64,000 bases of DNA from Hymenobacter perfusus (GCF_003944765.1 NZ_RWIU01000006.1:202257-266256); one strand, 5' to 3'. Numbered from the stretch's first letter, positions 17,133 through 26,208 are shown. Numbers and translations are program-made. The notes: generated by a model not told the origin, from the sequence alone.

Positions 17133-18368
17133 ATGAAAAACCAACTCTTTCCCTTCCTGGCTACCCTCGCTCTGCTGACCGGTTGCGGCTCCGCCGACAA
17201 GCCCCGCGAGCCGGCCCAGATCCTGGCCCAGACCTGGCCGCAGATTGAGGCGGCGGGTCGCAACCAGCCAGTGAGCATGGTGATGTGGCAGGGCGACCCG
17301 CTCATCAACCGCTACATGAACACCTACGTGAAGCCCGAGGTGAAGCGCCGCTACGGCATTGAGCTGCAACTGGCCGCCGGCCAGGGTGCGGGCCTGGTGC
17401 AGACGCTGGCCGCCGAGCAGCAGGCCGGCCAGCCCAGCGAGGCCGACGTGGTGTGGATCAACGGCGAGACATTTTACCAGCTGCGGCAGGTGGATGCGCT
17501 GCTGGGGCCGTTCGTGGAGAAGCTACCCAACGCCCGCCTGCTCGACCTGCAGAACCCGTTCATCAACACCGACTTTCAGCAGCCGGTAGCAGGCATGGAG
17601 TGTCCCTGGGGCAACGTGCAGTTCACCTTCATCTACGACTCGGCCCGGGTGGCGCGCCCGCCCCGCTCGTTTGCCGAGTTGCCGGCCTTCCTGCAAGCCC
17701 ATCCCGGGCAGTTCACCATCCCGAACGAGTTTACGGGCATGACTTTGCTCAAGTCCTGGATGATAGCCCTCTCGGGCGACCCGCAACTGTTTCAGGGCAA
17801 GTTCAACGAGGCCGTGTACCGGAAATGGTCGGGGGCGCTGTGGCAGGTCATCAACCAGAACCGGCGCTACTTCTGGAAGCAGGGCCAGACGTTCCCGGAG
17901 CAGCTGGCCCCGCTGCACCAGCTGTTTGCCAACGGCGAGGTGGCGTTTACCTTCTCCAACAACGACGCGGAGGTGGACAACAAAATCAACCAGCAGGTAT
18001 TTCCGGCCACGGCCCGCGCCTACGTGCCTGCGACCGGCACCATCCAGAACGCGCACTACCTGGGCCTGGTGCGCGGGGCCCAGCACCCCGAGGCGGCAAT
18101 GCTGGTTATCAACTTCCTGATTTCGCCCGAGGCTCAGCTGCGCAAGATGGACCCCAACGTGTGGGGCGACCACACCGTGCTCAACCTGAAGGCCCTGCCG
18201 GCCGCCCAGCGCCAGGCGTTTGAGCAGCTACCTTCGCGCCGCTACGCGCCCCGGCGCGAAACCATCCAGGACCTGGCCCTGCCCGAGCCCGATCCGGAAT
18301 ACATGACACGCCTGTTCAAGGACTTCCGCACCTATGTTATCGAAGGCACGCCCGTCCCGGCTTCCTAG
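17133..18368 (+). CDS. YnjB-like ABC transporter substrate-binding lipoprotein
   Basis: 411 residues; the signal peptide ends in LLTGCGS (lipobox Cys18). The body is a type II periplasmic binding fold: VSMVMWQGDPLINRYMNTYV, ADVVWINGETFYQL, CPWGNVQFTFIYDS, IPNEFTGMTLLKSWM, VAFTFSNNDAEVDNKI. This matches the YnjB family of E. coli, encoded with two permeases and an ATPase, with no proven substrate. It is the first gene of a seven-gene operon; the next gene starts inside it (35-base overlap). A periplasm-facing lipoprotein that captures a solute for import is the likely role. Confidence 0.85.
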   Translation: MKNQLFPFLATLALLTGCGSADKPREPAQILAQTWPQIEAAGRNQPVSMVMWQGDPLINRYMNTYVKPEVKRRYGIELQLAAGQGAGLVQTLAAEQQAGQPSEADVVWINGETFYQLRQVDALLGPFVEKLPNARLLDLQNPFINTDFQQPVAGMECPWGNVQFTFIYDSARVARPPRSFAELPAFLQAHPGQFTIPNEFTGMTLLKSWMIALSGDPQLFQGKFNEAVYRKWSGALWQVINQNRRYFWKQGQTFPEQLAPLHQLFANGEVAFTFSNNDAEVDNKINQQVFPATARAYVPATGTIQNAHYLGLVRGAQHPEAAMLVINFLISPEAQLRKMDPNVWGDHTVLNLKALPAAQRQAFEQLPSRRYAPRRETIQDLALPEPDPEYMTRLFKDFRTYVIEGTPVPAS

Positions 18369-19200
18369 TCCGCTGCTGAGCCTGTACGGGCTGCTGGTGG
18401 TGGGGCTGCCGCTGGCCGGGCTGGCGTACGCCCTGCTGGGCAGCGTGGGGCTGGCCGGGCCGCTGGCCGCGGGCTTCACCGGACGCTACTGGCAGGCCCT
18501 GGGCACCGATACCGGCCTGCTGTACGCCGCGCTGTTCAGCGGGTGGGTGGCGGTGGCCTCCGTGGGGATTTCCATTGCCCTGGCGCTGCTGCTGGTGCTG
18601 CGGGCGCAGCCCACGCTGCGGCGGTGGCCGCTACCGGGGCTGCTGTACGTGCCCCTGCTGCTGCCGGCCCTGGTGGTTGGTTTCTACCTGTTTCAGCTGC
18701 TGAGCCGGACGGGGTGGCTGGCGCGCCTCTGCTTCCAGCTGGGGCTGATCCAGGGGCCGGAGGGGTTTCCGGAGCTGGTGCAGGACGCGGCCGGCCTCGG
18801 CATCATCGGGGCGCAGGTGCTGCTCACGTTTCCGTTTTTCACCCTACTGTTTCGGGCTATCTACCAGGAAAGCCGGCTGGAGGAGTACCGGCAGCTCACG
18901 CTCACGCTGGGGGCCAGCCCGGGGCAGTTCCGACGGCGGGTAGCCGGGCCGCTGCTGCTGCGCCGGGCGGCTCCCACACTGCTGCTCAGCTTCATGGCCA
19001 CGCTCGGGGCCTACGACATTCCCCTGCTGCTGGGCCGGCCCTACCCGCAGATGCTGAGCGTGTACCTGGCCACCCGCCTGCAACGCTTCGATTTGCGTGA
19101 ACTGCCGGCCGCCTATCTGGCGGGATTTCTGGTGGCCCTGGGGCTGCTGGGGCTGGTGGCCGTGCTGCTCCGGCTGCGGCGGCAAACGGCGGTCCGCTGA
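18334..19200 (+). CDS. ABC transporter permease (first)
   Basis: 288 residues with about six membrane segments and a binding-protein-dependent transport domain. The EAA loop that docks on the ATPase is seen as EYRQLTLTLGASPGQFRRRV (about residues 189-208). The ATG overlaps the binding-protein gene by 35 bases, typical of tight translational coupling. Very rich in Leu. Together with the next gene it forms the inner-membrane channel, equivalent to the two halves of YnjC. Confidence 0.88.
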   Translation: MLSKARPSRLPSPLLSLYGLLVVGLPLAGLAYALLGSVGLAGPLAAGFTGRYWQALGTDTGLLYAALFSGWVAVASVGISIALALLLVLRAQPTLRRWPLPGLLYVPLLLPALVVGFYLFQLLSRTGWLARLCFQLGLIQGPEGFPELVQDAAGLGIIGAQVLLTFPFFTLLFRAIYQESRLEEYRQLTLTLGASPGQFRRRVAGPLLLRRAAPTLLLSFMATLGAYDIPLLLGRPYPQMLSVYLATRLQRFDLRELPAAYLAGFLVALGLLGLVAVLLRLRRQTAVR

Positions 19201-19227
19201 CGGCCTGCCTCTTCTGTTTCTTCCGCT

Positions 19228-19989
19228 ATGCGCTCCTACCTGCTTATCGTCCTGCTACTGCTGCTTTTCGTGCTGCCCTTCGGCCTGCTCGGACTGCTGG
19301 CCGTGGGCGAGCAGTGGCGCTTCCCGGCCGCCCTGCCGCCGGCCTACTCGCTGGAGGCGTGGCGCAGCCTGCTGGCGGCCGACAACGACCTGCTGCTGGG
19401 CCTGGGTCGCAGTCTGCTGCCGGCCGGCACCGTGGCCGCGCTGGCCACAGCGGGCGGTTTCGGGCTGGCCCGCGCCATCACGCGCAGCCGCCACCCGGCG
19501 CGCTGGGAAGCGGCCAGTTACCTGCCCTACGCGCTGCCGCCGGTGCTGCTGGCCGTGCTCATTCAGCCGTTCATTATCCGCCTGCATTTGTCGGGCTCGG
19601 TGGGGGGCGTGCTGGTGGGGTTGCTGCTGGTGGCCCTGCCGTTTGCCACGCTGCTGCTGCGCAGCTTCTGGTCGGGCCACATCACGGAGTACGAGCAGTT
19701 GGCCCGTACGCTGGGCTGCACGCCCCGGCAGGCCTGGCGACGGGTGCTGCTGCCGCTGGCCTGGCCGCTGCTGCGCACCACGCTGGTACAAACGTTTCTG
19801 CTGAGTTGGTTTGACTTCGGCCTGACTAACGTGCTCAGCGTGGGCAAGGTGCGTACGCTCACGGTGCAGGTGTTCACCTACGTGGGCGAGGCCAACGCGC
19901 AGCTGGCTGCCGTGGCCGCGCTGCTGCTGGTCGTACCCCCCGCCGTGCTGCTGCTGCTGAATAAATCTACCCTGCTGCGCAAACCGTAG
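19228..19989 (+). CDS. ABC transporter permease (second)
   Basis: 253 residues with about six membrane segments. The EAA loop is EYEQLARTLGCTPRQAWRRV, near residue 155. It starts 27 bases after the first permease. In E. coli YnjC both halves are fused in one protein; here they are separate genes. Confidence 0.88.
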   Translation: MRSYLLIVLLLLLFVLPFGLLGLLAVGEQWRFPAALPPAYSLEAWRSLLAADNDLLLGLGRSLLPAGTVAALATAGGFGLARAITRSRHPARWEAASYLPYALPPVLLAVLIQPFIIRLHLSGSVGGVLVGLLLVALPFATLLLRSFWSGHITEYEQLARTLGCTPRQAWRRVLLPLAWPLLRTTLVQTFLLSWFDFGLTNVLSVGKVRTLTVQVFTYVGEANAQLAAVAALLLVVPPAVLLLLNKSTLLRKP

Positions 19990-20016
19990 CTTCTGCCGGC
20001 TAACCCTGCTTTGCTT

Positions 20017-20640
20017 ATGCTGCACGCCCTGCTCATCTCCAATGGAATTTCCGGCCTGGAGAGCTACTACGTCTCCAACGAGCTGGTTCAGTACACCACC
20101 TGCCTCATCACCCGGGACTTCGACCCCGACCTGACGCCCTACGACCTGCTGGTGGTGCCCAACGGCTCGGACCACGTGGCGATGCTCCGGATCAAGGAGA
20201 AGGTGGACCGGTTTCTGGCGGCGGGCAAGGCGCTGGTGTGCTGCGACGGTTTCTTCACGGCCTGGGTGCCCGGCAATCAGTGGGTGATGGATAACGCGCA
20301 CCCCACCCGGGACGTGCGCTACTTCCCGGCCGGCCCTGACCGCCACGGCCTGCTGCGCAACCTCGCGCTGGATGAGCTGAACTTCTCGCACGGCATGAGC
20401 GGGTGGTGGGCCTGCGGCTACCTGCAGGCCGCTCCGGGAGCCGACGTGCTGCTGGCCGATACCTGGCAGCGCCCCATTGTGGTGCTGGACGAGGTGAGCA
20501 CCCCGGGCCGGATGCTGCTGACCGCCAGCGGCCCACTGGCCGATGTGACCTACGCCGGCCGCCCTACGGGCGCACCCGTCACGCTATACCGTAACTTTCT
20601 GCACCTGATTTCCACTTCTTTCGTTCCCGCGCATGGCTAA
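20017..20640 (+). CDS. Unknown protein, class I amidotransferase-fold-like (paralogue 1)
   Basis: 207 residues from ATG 20017; a TTG two codons earlier is less likely. No family is firmly recognised. The pattern of a hydrophobic strand at the start (MLHALLISNG), YDLLVVPNGSDHVAM, KVDRFLAAGKALVCCDG and a Gly-rich end resembles the flavodoxin-like fold of ThuA/glutamine-amidotransferase proteins. No clear nucleophile-elbow Cys with a His-Glu pair is visible. It is similar in layout to the next gene. Position between permeases and ATPase suggests a role in processing the transported compound (inference). Confidence 0.6.
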   Translation: MLHALLISNGISGLESYYVSNELVQYTTCLITRDFDPDLTPYDLLVVPNGSDHVAMLRIKEKVDRFLAAGKALVCCDGFFTAWVPGNQWVMDNAHPTRDVRYFPAGPDRHGLLRNLALDELNFSHGMSGWWACGYLQAAPGADVLLADTWQRPIVVLDEVSTPGRMLLTASGPLADVTYAGRPTGAPVTLYRNFLHLISTSFVPAHG

Positions 20641-21286
20641 GATCGGCTTGCTTTTCAACGGCGTATGGTCGCACTACGCCCTGGCCACGGCCCCCAAGTA
20701 CCGCGACCTGTACCGCCTGCTCTACGTGCATGACCTCGACGCGGCGGCCCTGCGCGACCTGGACGCGCTGGCCATTCCCTTCCAGTCGAACCAGGCCATG
20801 CTGACCGAGAAGCAGGGGCTGATTTACGACTTTCTGGCGGCCGGCAAAAAGGTATTCCTGGAAGGCGACTCCTCCACGGCCTGGCTGGATGCGCAGTGGG
20901 AGGACCGGCCGGTAAACAACTACTGGTGGGTAACGGACCCCACCAACCCACCGGTGTCGGACACGAATTATGACCATCCCGTGTACCAAGGCCTCACCCC
21001 GCGCCAGGCCTGCTGGCACACCCACGGCGTGTACACCCGCGTACCGGCCGGGGCCGAAATCATCCAGACCAACGCCGCGGGCGAGATTATCACCTGGCAA
21101 ACTCACGCCTACGGCGGCACGCTGCTGGTCTCTACCCTCGACCCGCTGGTGGAGCACGGCGTACAGCAGATCACCCACCTCGATAACTACGTCGACCGCC
21201 TGACCGAGTGGTTGAGCGGCGTGCGCCCGCCCGCCGGCCGCCTGACCATCGACGCGGCCGCGTACGGCGAGGGAGCTACCGTATGA
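20633..21286 (+). CDS. Unknown protein, class I amidotransferase-fold-like (paralogue 2)
   Basis: 217 residues. It begins MAKIGLLFNGVWSHYALATA and overlaps the previous gene by eight bases. It shares the layout of paralogue 1: DALAIPFQSNQAML, IYDFLAAGKKVFLEGDSSTA and a late strand GGTLLVSTLDPLVEHG. The THGVYTRVPAGAEIIQTN stretch resembles the C-terminal part of ThuA-like trehalose-utilisation proteins. No catalytic triad can be assigned. Its stop overlaps the ATPase start (ATGA). Confidence 0.6.
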   Translation: MAKIGLLFNGVWSHYALATAPKYRDLYRLLYVHDLDAAALRDLDALAIPFQSNQAMLTEKQGLIYDFLAAGKKVFLEGDSSTAWLDAQWEDRPVNNYWWVTDPTNPPVSDTNYDHPVYQGLTPRQACWHTHGVYTRVPAGAEIIQTNAAGEIITWQTHAYGGTLLVSTLDPLVEHGVQQITHLDNYVDRLTEWLSGVRPPAGRLTIDAAAYGEGATV

Positions 21287-22038
21287 GCGAGCTGCTGACC
21301 GTTGCCCACCTGTCCAAGCAGTTTGGCACGCAGCCGGTGCTGCGCGACATCTCGTTTTCGCTCAGCCCGGGCGAAGTACTGGCCGTGCTGGGCCGCTCGG
21401 GCTGCGGCAAAACCACGCTGCTCAAGATTCTGGCCGGCCTAGAAGCGCCCGATGCGGGCACGTTGCTCGCACAGGGCCAGGATCTGGGGCCGGTGCCGCC
21501 CAACGAGCGCCAGATGGTGTATCTCTACCAGGAGCCGCTGCTGTTTCCGCACCTGAGCGTGTTCGAAAACGTGGCCTTCGGGCTGCGCATCCGCCACGTG
21601 GTAAAGGCTGAAATTGACCGGCAGGTCCACGAGCTGCTGGCGGAGCTGGACCTGAGCGCGCACGCCCGCAAAGCCCCCGACCATCTCTCGGGCGGGCAGC
21701 GGCAGCGGGTGTCGTTCGGCCGGGCCCTCATCATCCGGCCGCGCCTGCTGCTGCTCGATGAGCCCTTCGGCAACCTCGACGCCCAGACTCGCGCCGACAT
21801 GCAGCAGCTGTTTCTGCGCGTGAGCCGCCAGCACCAGATTACCTCGCTTTTTGTTACCCACGACAGCCGCGAAGCCCTCACCGTGGGCACCCGCTTCGGC
21901 TACCTCGACCAGGGCCAACTCACCTGCTTTCCCTCGGTAACCGAGTTCGTGCAGGATGCCCGCACGGCCGTCCGCCAGGAGCTGGCCTTCTGGGAATCCA
22001 TTCAACAGACGCTCCCGGCTTCGGCCTCTACTTCATGA
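21283..22038 (+). CDS. ABC transporter ATP-binding protein
   Basis: 251 residues from the ATG in the ATGA overlap; a longer frame from 21208 lies inside the upstream gene. Walker A GRSGCGKTT (37-45), Q-loop near YLYQEPLLFPH, signature LSGGQRQRVS (135-144), Walker B LLLLDEP (155-161) and switch His193 in VTHD are all intact. It resembles PotA/YnjD/CysA-type import ATPases but lacks a C-terminal regulatory domain. It powers the permease pair. Confidence 0.93.
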   Translation: MSELLTVAHLSKQFGTQPVLRDISFSLSPGEVLAVLGRSGCGKTTLLKILAGLEAPDAGTLLAQGQDLGPVPPNERQMVYLYQEPLLFPHLSVFENVAFGLRIRHVVKAEIDRQVHELLAELDLSAHARKAPDHLSGGQRQRVSFGRALIIRPRLLLLDEPFGNLDAQTRADMQQLFLRVSRQHQITSLFVTHDSREALTVGTRFGYLDQGQLTCFPSVTEFVQDARTAVRQELAFWESIQQTLPASASTS

Positions 22039-22964
22039 AAACCGACTTCCACCACTGCGAATCCGTGTACTGGGTGTTCACCCAGCTCTGCAACGACAAG
22101 TGCGACCATTGCTACAACAGCTCCGGCTCCCAGGGCACGCGCATCAGCGTGCAGGACTGCTTCCGCATCATCGACAACCTACCCGACCAGGTGGACCGGC
22201 TCATCCTGTCGGGCGGCGAGCCGCTGGCCGACCGCGCCAAGCTCTACTCCATTCTGGAGGCCCTGCAGCAGAAATACCAGGGCCGCACCCAGATCATGCT
22301 GCAGACCAATGGCGACCTGCTCACGCCGGAAATTCTCGACCTGCTGATTGCCAAGGGCGTCACGCGCTTCGACATTGCCAGCATTGACCGCTACCACAAG
22401 CTGTCCGGCGCGCGCCTGATGACGCTGGCCGACCTGTTTGAAAGCCGGGGCGTGAACGGCGACGACCACGAGCCGCTTATCGACAAGGACAACCTGCTGG
22501 TGCCGGGCCACCGCCTGAGCTGGGGCTACTGGGGGGCCACCGAGGACATGTGGCTGGGCGGCAACTGGGCCCGGGGCCGCGCCCTGGAGAAAAACATCTG
22601 GCTCAAAGACCCCACCCATAACTTCTGCGCCATTCTCTCTGGGGCCAAAGGGTTTCTGGGTGGCACCGACCTGCCCCAGGAAATCAGCATCCAGCTCTGG
22701 AAAATCAACCCCTGCTGCCCAGGCACGAAATTCCCCCTGGGCGATGCCCGCACCGAAAAAGTAGCCGACGTGCTATTGCGGGCTTCCAAATCCGAGATTA
22801 TGCAGCGTCTCAACCAGGGTGAGCCCTGGAAAATGGGCGAGTCGGTGGGAGTCAGTGAAGCGCATGCGCTGGCTCGTGGGGAGGAGCTGCAGAACGTGTG
22901 CCGTTGGTGCGACGAGTTTTTTGAGCAGCAGGGCAGCGAGACGCTGCGGCCGTTTGGAGCATGA
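22035..22964 (+). CDS. Radical SAM enzyme, transporter-associated
   Basis: 309 residues. The SAM-binding cluster motif is CNDKCDHC (Cys19, Cys23, Cys26: CxxxCxxC). The GGEP motif is at 60-63, and QTNGDLL at about 90-96 is the next barrel strand. Extra cysteines at 198, 227, 228, 289 and 292 (NPCCPG, CRWC) could hold an auxiliary iron-sulfur cluster, as in SPASM/twitch enzymes. The start overlaps the ATPase stop (ATGA), so it belongs to the transport operon. It may modify the imported compound or a peptide. No substrate peptide gene was seen nearby. Confidence 0.82.
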   Translation: MKTDFHHCESVYWVFTQLCNDKCDHCYNSSGSQGTRISVQDCFRIIDNLPDQVDRLILSGGEPLADRAKLYSILEALQQKYQGRTQIMLQTNGDLLTPEILDLLIAKGVTRFDIASIDRYHKLSGARLMTLADLFESRGVNGDDHEPLIDKDNLLVPGHRLSWGYWGATEDMWLGGNWARGRALEKNIWLKDPTHNFCAILSGAKGFLGGTDLPQEISIQLWKINPCCPGTKFPLGDARTEKVADVLLRASKSEIMQRLNQGEPWKMGESVGVSEAHALARGEELQNVCRWCDEFFEQQGSETLRPFGA

Positions 22965-23106
22965 GGCTGCCCACCCTCACGCAGCACGCTCTAGGTGGTA
23001 TGCTGCCCCGGTGCCCCGGCCTCGTTGCTGATGCGACTGAAAAATGCGTATGTACTTGCCAGTCGCCTGCTTCACGGCTTTGTTGAGGTGGTTAACGTGC
23101 GCGCTT

Positions 23107-23625
23107 CTATTCCGGCCGGGGCTTGCGCATCAGATACGCCAGCACGGGCCGGAGCGTGAAGTACAGGATGGGTCCCAGCACCAGGAAGGCCCCGGCCCAC
23201 AGCGCCAGCCCGCCCAGAATAGCATGCCAGAGCAGCCCCAGGGCCGCTACCCAATCGTGACGAAACAGATACTGCAGCTTTTCCAGCGTCAGCGGGGGGC
23301 TGTGAGAGCCCCATAACCTGGCTCCCTGGCTCATGAACGGGATGATGAGCAGCAGCTGCACCGGGCTCCAGAGGTGCGCTACCAGTAGCGTAGCCGCCAC
23401 GTTCAGGCGCAGACGCACAGCCGCCGTGGTAGCCAGCAGCGTGGTAATGCCCAGCATCGGCACCAGCCCGGCTGCCGTACCCAACGCTATTGTCAGGGCT
23501 AGTTGCTGCGGTGTAAGGCCCTGCCGCAGCAGGTTGAGTACCGGCTGCAGCAAACGGCGCCGCCACCAGCTGGCCGGCGGGGCAATGGAAGAAGATACTG
23601 GCAGCGGGACCCGGGGTTCTGACAC
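23107..23625 (-). CDS. DUF2062 membrane protein
   Basis: 172 residues. After a polar N-terminus comes LTPQQLALTIALGTAAGLVP, then AVRLRLNVAATLLVAHLWSP and further membrane segments, which is the DUF2062 layout (GxxxGxxP then N-hydrophobic). These proteins are sometimes fused to glycosyltransferases, but this one stands alone. Function unknown. Convergent with the radical SAM gene, 142 bases apart with nothing recognised between, and divergent from the YihY gene. Confidence 0.82.
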   Translation of the reverse strand: MSEPRVPLPVSSSIAPPASWWRRRLLQPVLNLLRQGLTPQQLALTIALGTAAGLVPMLGITTLLATTAAVRLRLNVAATLLVAHLWSPVQLLLIIPFMSQGARLWGSHSPPLTLEKLQYLFRHDWVAALGLLWHAILGGLALWAGAFLVLGPILYFTLRPVLAYLMRKPRPE

Positions 23626-23733
23626 GAAGAATTGGGATTAGCAGGAAATGGATGGTGATGCAGCAACCGGGAGCTACCTTCGTAACTCTTGACCCGTGCC
23701 CGGCTGCGCGCCCACGGCTAGTACGCGCCTCCT

Positions 23734-24669
23734 ATGACAAAAGTACACGCGCCCGGCCATGCCCGTCGCCACCCCATTACTGATTTCCTGATTCTGTTGC
23801 GCCGGGCGGCCCGGGAGTTCGGGGCCAACGACCCGTTACGGCTGGGTGCGGCCACGGCCTTCTTCACCACGTTTGCCCTGCCGCCCATCGTTATTATCCT
23901 GATTCAACTGCTGGGTTCTTTGTATTCCCGCTCACAGGTGCGGGTGTTGCTGCTCACCAAACTCTCGCACCTACTGGGCTCCTCGGCGGCGGGGCTGGTC
24001 GAGCAGATTCTGCAGAACGTAACCAATATCGAGCGCAGCCGCCTTGTTACGTGGCTGGGGTTCGGGTTTCTGGTATTCATTGCCACCACCCTGTTCGGGG
24101 TCATTCAGAACTCGCTCAATCAGCTCTGGCAGGTGCGGGTGCGGCGCAGCACCGGGCAGTTTCGCAAGGTGCTGAAGGAAAGAAGCCGCTCGTTGGGGCT
24201 GCTGCTGGCCACCGGGCTGCTTTCCATCCTGGCCTTCCTCTCCGATGCCGCCCTGGCGTTTCTGGCTCACTACGCCCACGATTTTGGGGCTGCGTTCAGC
24301 TCCGTGCTTTTTCAGATCGGCAACCAGGTGTTTTCCCTGCTGATTCTCACGGCCTGGTGCGGGGTTACGTTCCGGAACCTGAGCAGCGCCAAAGTGCCCC
24401 CCAAAGCGGTGTGGCGCGGGGCCCTGCTTACGGCCGTCCTCATCGACCTGGGTGAAAACGTACTGGGTTTCCTGCTGGTGCCGCGCAACCTCGGCCCCAT
24501 CTATGGCGCAGCCTCCAGCGTAGTGCTGGTACTGCTGTTCGTATTTTACTCTGCCATGATTTTCTACTTCGGCGCCTGCTTTACCAAGGCCTACGCGCAC
24601 TACGTTGGTCTTGATATTCGCCCCAAGAAATCCGCCGTGCGCTATAAGTTGGTAGATGTGGAGGATTAA
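23734..24669 (+). CDS. YihY/virulence factor BrkB family membrane protein
   Basis: 311 residues with about six membrane segments. LGAATAFFTTFALPPIVIIL, LVTWLGFGFLVFIATTLFG, IQNSLNQLWQVR and PIYGAASSVVLVLLFVFYSA are typical of the YihY/BrkB family. The family was misnamed RNase BN; its function is unclear. A near-consensus TACCTTCG at 23675 may be its promoter. Confidence 0.88.
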   Translation: MTKVHAPGHARRHPITDFLILLRRAAREFGANDPLRLGAATAFFTTFALPPIVIILIQLLGSLYSRSQVRVLLLTKLSHLLGSSAAGLVEQILQNVTNIERSRLVTWLGFGFLVFIATTLFGVIQNSLNQLWQVRVRRSTGQFRKVLKERSRSLGLLLATGLLSILAFLSDAALAFLAHYAHDFGAAFSSVLFQIGNQVFSLLILTAWCGVTFRNLSSAKVPPKAVWRGALLTAVLIDLGENVLGFLLVPRNLGPIYGAASSVVLVLLFVFYSAMIFYFGACFTKAYAHYVGLDIRPKKSAVRYKLVDVED

Positions 24670-24678
24670 ATGAAGTAC

Positions 24679-24716
24679 GTATTGGATAGGCAGACCAGTT
24701 ACCCTCTATCCAATAC
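24679..24716. terminator. Weak hairpin after the YihY gene
   Basis: GTATTGGATAG (24679-24689) pairs exactly with 24706-24716; no T-run follows, so termination is uncertain. Confidence 0.4.
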
Positions 24717-24759
24717 GCTACCTATTCAACACCCCAGCCATCCACCCATTCATAAAGCG

Positions 24760-24767
24760 TACCTTTG
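24760..24767 (+). promoter_or_regulatory. -7 promoter motif for the helicase gene
   Basis: TACCTTTG (TAnnTTTG) lies 18 bases before the ATG at 24786. Confidence 0.55.
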
Positions 24768-24785
24768 CGGGTAGAAAAACCGCTT

Positions 24786-26180
24786 ATGACTTCGACTACT
24801 GCTTCCTTTGCCGACCTGGGGTTGGCCCCCGAACTGCTGCAAGCCCTGGAAGAGCTGCAATTCCTGACCCCTACGCCCGTGCAGGAGCAGGTGGTGCCCA
24901 TGGCCCTGGCCGGCCAGGATCTGGTGGGCCAAGCCCCTACTGGCTCGGGCAAAACGGCCGCCTATGGCCTTTCGGTGCTCCAACTATTGGATTTGAAAAC
25001 CGACGCTGTGCAGGTAATTGTGCTGGTTCCCGCCCGCGAACTGGCCCTGCAGGTGCGCGACGCCCTCAAAAAGCTCGGCAAATTCCTGCCCAACCTGCGG
25101 GTAGCGGCCTTTTACGGCGGCCACGCTTTCCGCGAGGAAACCGCTTCCCTTACCCAGCCTCCGCACATCGTGGTAGCCACTCCCGGCCGCTTGCTCGACC
25201 ACTTTGAGCGGCGCACTATCATTCCGAATCAGCTTAAGACCCTCATTCTCGACGAAGCCGACAAGCTACTGGAACTGGGTTTTCAGGATGAGCTGGTGGA
25301 GATTGTGAAACGCCTGCCCCGTCGTCGCCAGACCCTGCTGTTTTCGGCTACCATGTCGGACAAAGTAGTGGAGCTGATTCGCAAAAACCTGACCCGCCCC
25401 CGCGTGGTAAATGCCGGCGAGGACACCGATGAACTGCCCGAAAACCTCACCCTGCTGGGCCATGTAGGTACCGTGGAGCAGAAGCCGGCGGCCTTGCTGC
25501 ACCTACTCAACAAGCCTGAAACCGGCCGCGCCCTCATCTTCTGCAACACCCGCGACCGGTGCATGGAGCTGACGCGCTTCCTGGTGGGCCGGGGCGTGGC
25601 GGCCGAGGTGCTGCACGGCAAAATGCCCCAGCCCGAGCGGGACAAAGCTTTGCTGAAACTACGTAACGGCTCCAGCCAGGTGCTGGTAGCCACCGACGTA
25701 GCCGCCCGCGGCATCGACGTAACCCAACTGGACACCGTGGTGCAATACGACGCCCCCGACAAAGCCGACGGCTTCCAGCACCGGGCCGGCCGCACGGCCC
25801 GGGCCGGCGCCGAGGGTACCGCCCACATTCTGGCAACGGAGAAAGAGCAGGCTCATGTGAAGAAATGGCCGGTTTCAGCTACCATTCAGTGGAAGCCCAT
25901 GCACGCTCCCAAACTGCCGCCCGCCGCGCCCAAAGCGCCCCGCCCCGAAAACATCACGCTGCACGTAACGGCTGGCAAAAAAGACAAAGTAAGTGCCCAC
26001 GACTTAGTTGGCGCCTTCGTGAACGTGGGCGGCGTAGCTCGTGATGAGGTCGGCCACATTGAGGTATTTGACTACTACAGCTACGTGGCCGTGCCGCGTC
26101 AGCAGGCCCAGGAAGTAGCCGAAAGGCTGGCCGGAGCCAAGGTCAAAGGCAAGAAAGTGCGGGTATCCATCGTGGCATAA
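24786..26180 (+). CDS. DEAD-box RNA helicase, DbpA-like
   Basis: 464 residues from the ATG of MTSTTASFADLGL, which sits at the family's Q-motif distance. Seen in order: Q motif (LTPTPVQEQ), APTGSGKT (50-57), PARELALQ, TPGRLLDHF, DEAD (156-159), SATMSD, ATDVAARGIDV and HRAGRTARAG. The C-terminal 70 residues (HDLVGAFVNVGGVARDEVGH) match the DbpA RNA-binding domain, which in E. coli targets 23S rRNA hairpin 92 during 50S assembly. A ribosome-assembly role is therefore likely. A strong terminator follows. Confidence 0.9.
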   Translation: MTSTTASFADLGLAPELLQALEELQFLTPTPVQEQVVPMALAGQDLVGQAPTGSGKTAAYGLSVLQLLDLKTDAVQVIVLVPARELALQVRDALKKLGKFLPNLRVAAFYGGHAFREETASLTQPPHIVVATPGRLLDHFERRTIIPNQLKTLILDEADKLLELGFQDELVEIVKRLPRRRQTLLFSATMSDKVVELIRKNLTRPRVVNAGEDTDELPENLTLLGHVGTVEQKPAALLHLLNKPETGRALIFCNTRDRCMELTRFLVGRGVAAEVLHGKMPQPERDKALLKLRNGSSQVLVATDVAARGIDVTQLDTVVQYDAPDKADGFQHRAGRTARAGAEGTAHILATEKEQAHVKKWPVSATIQWKPMHAPKLPPAAPKAPRPENITLHVTAGKKDKVSAHDLVGAFVNVGGVARDEVGHIEVFDYYSYVAVPRQQAQEVAERLAGAKVKGKKVRVSIVA

Positions 26181-26208
26181 CCAGCGCCCGGAGCTCGGCC
26201 TGACCATT

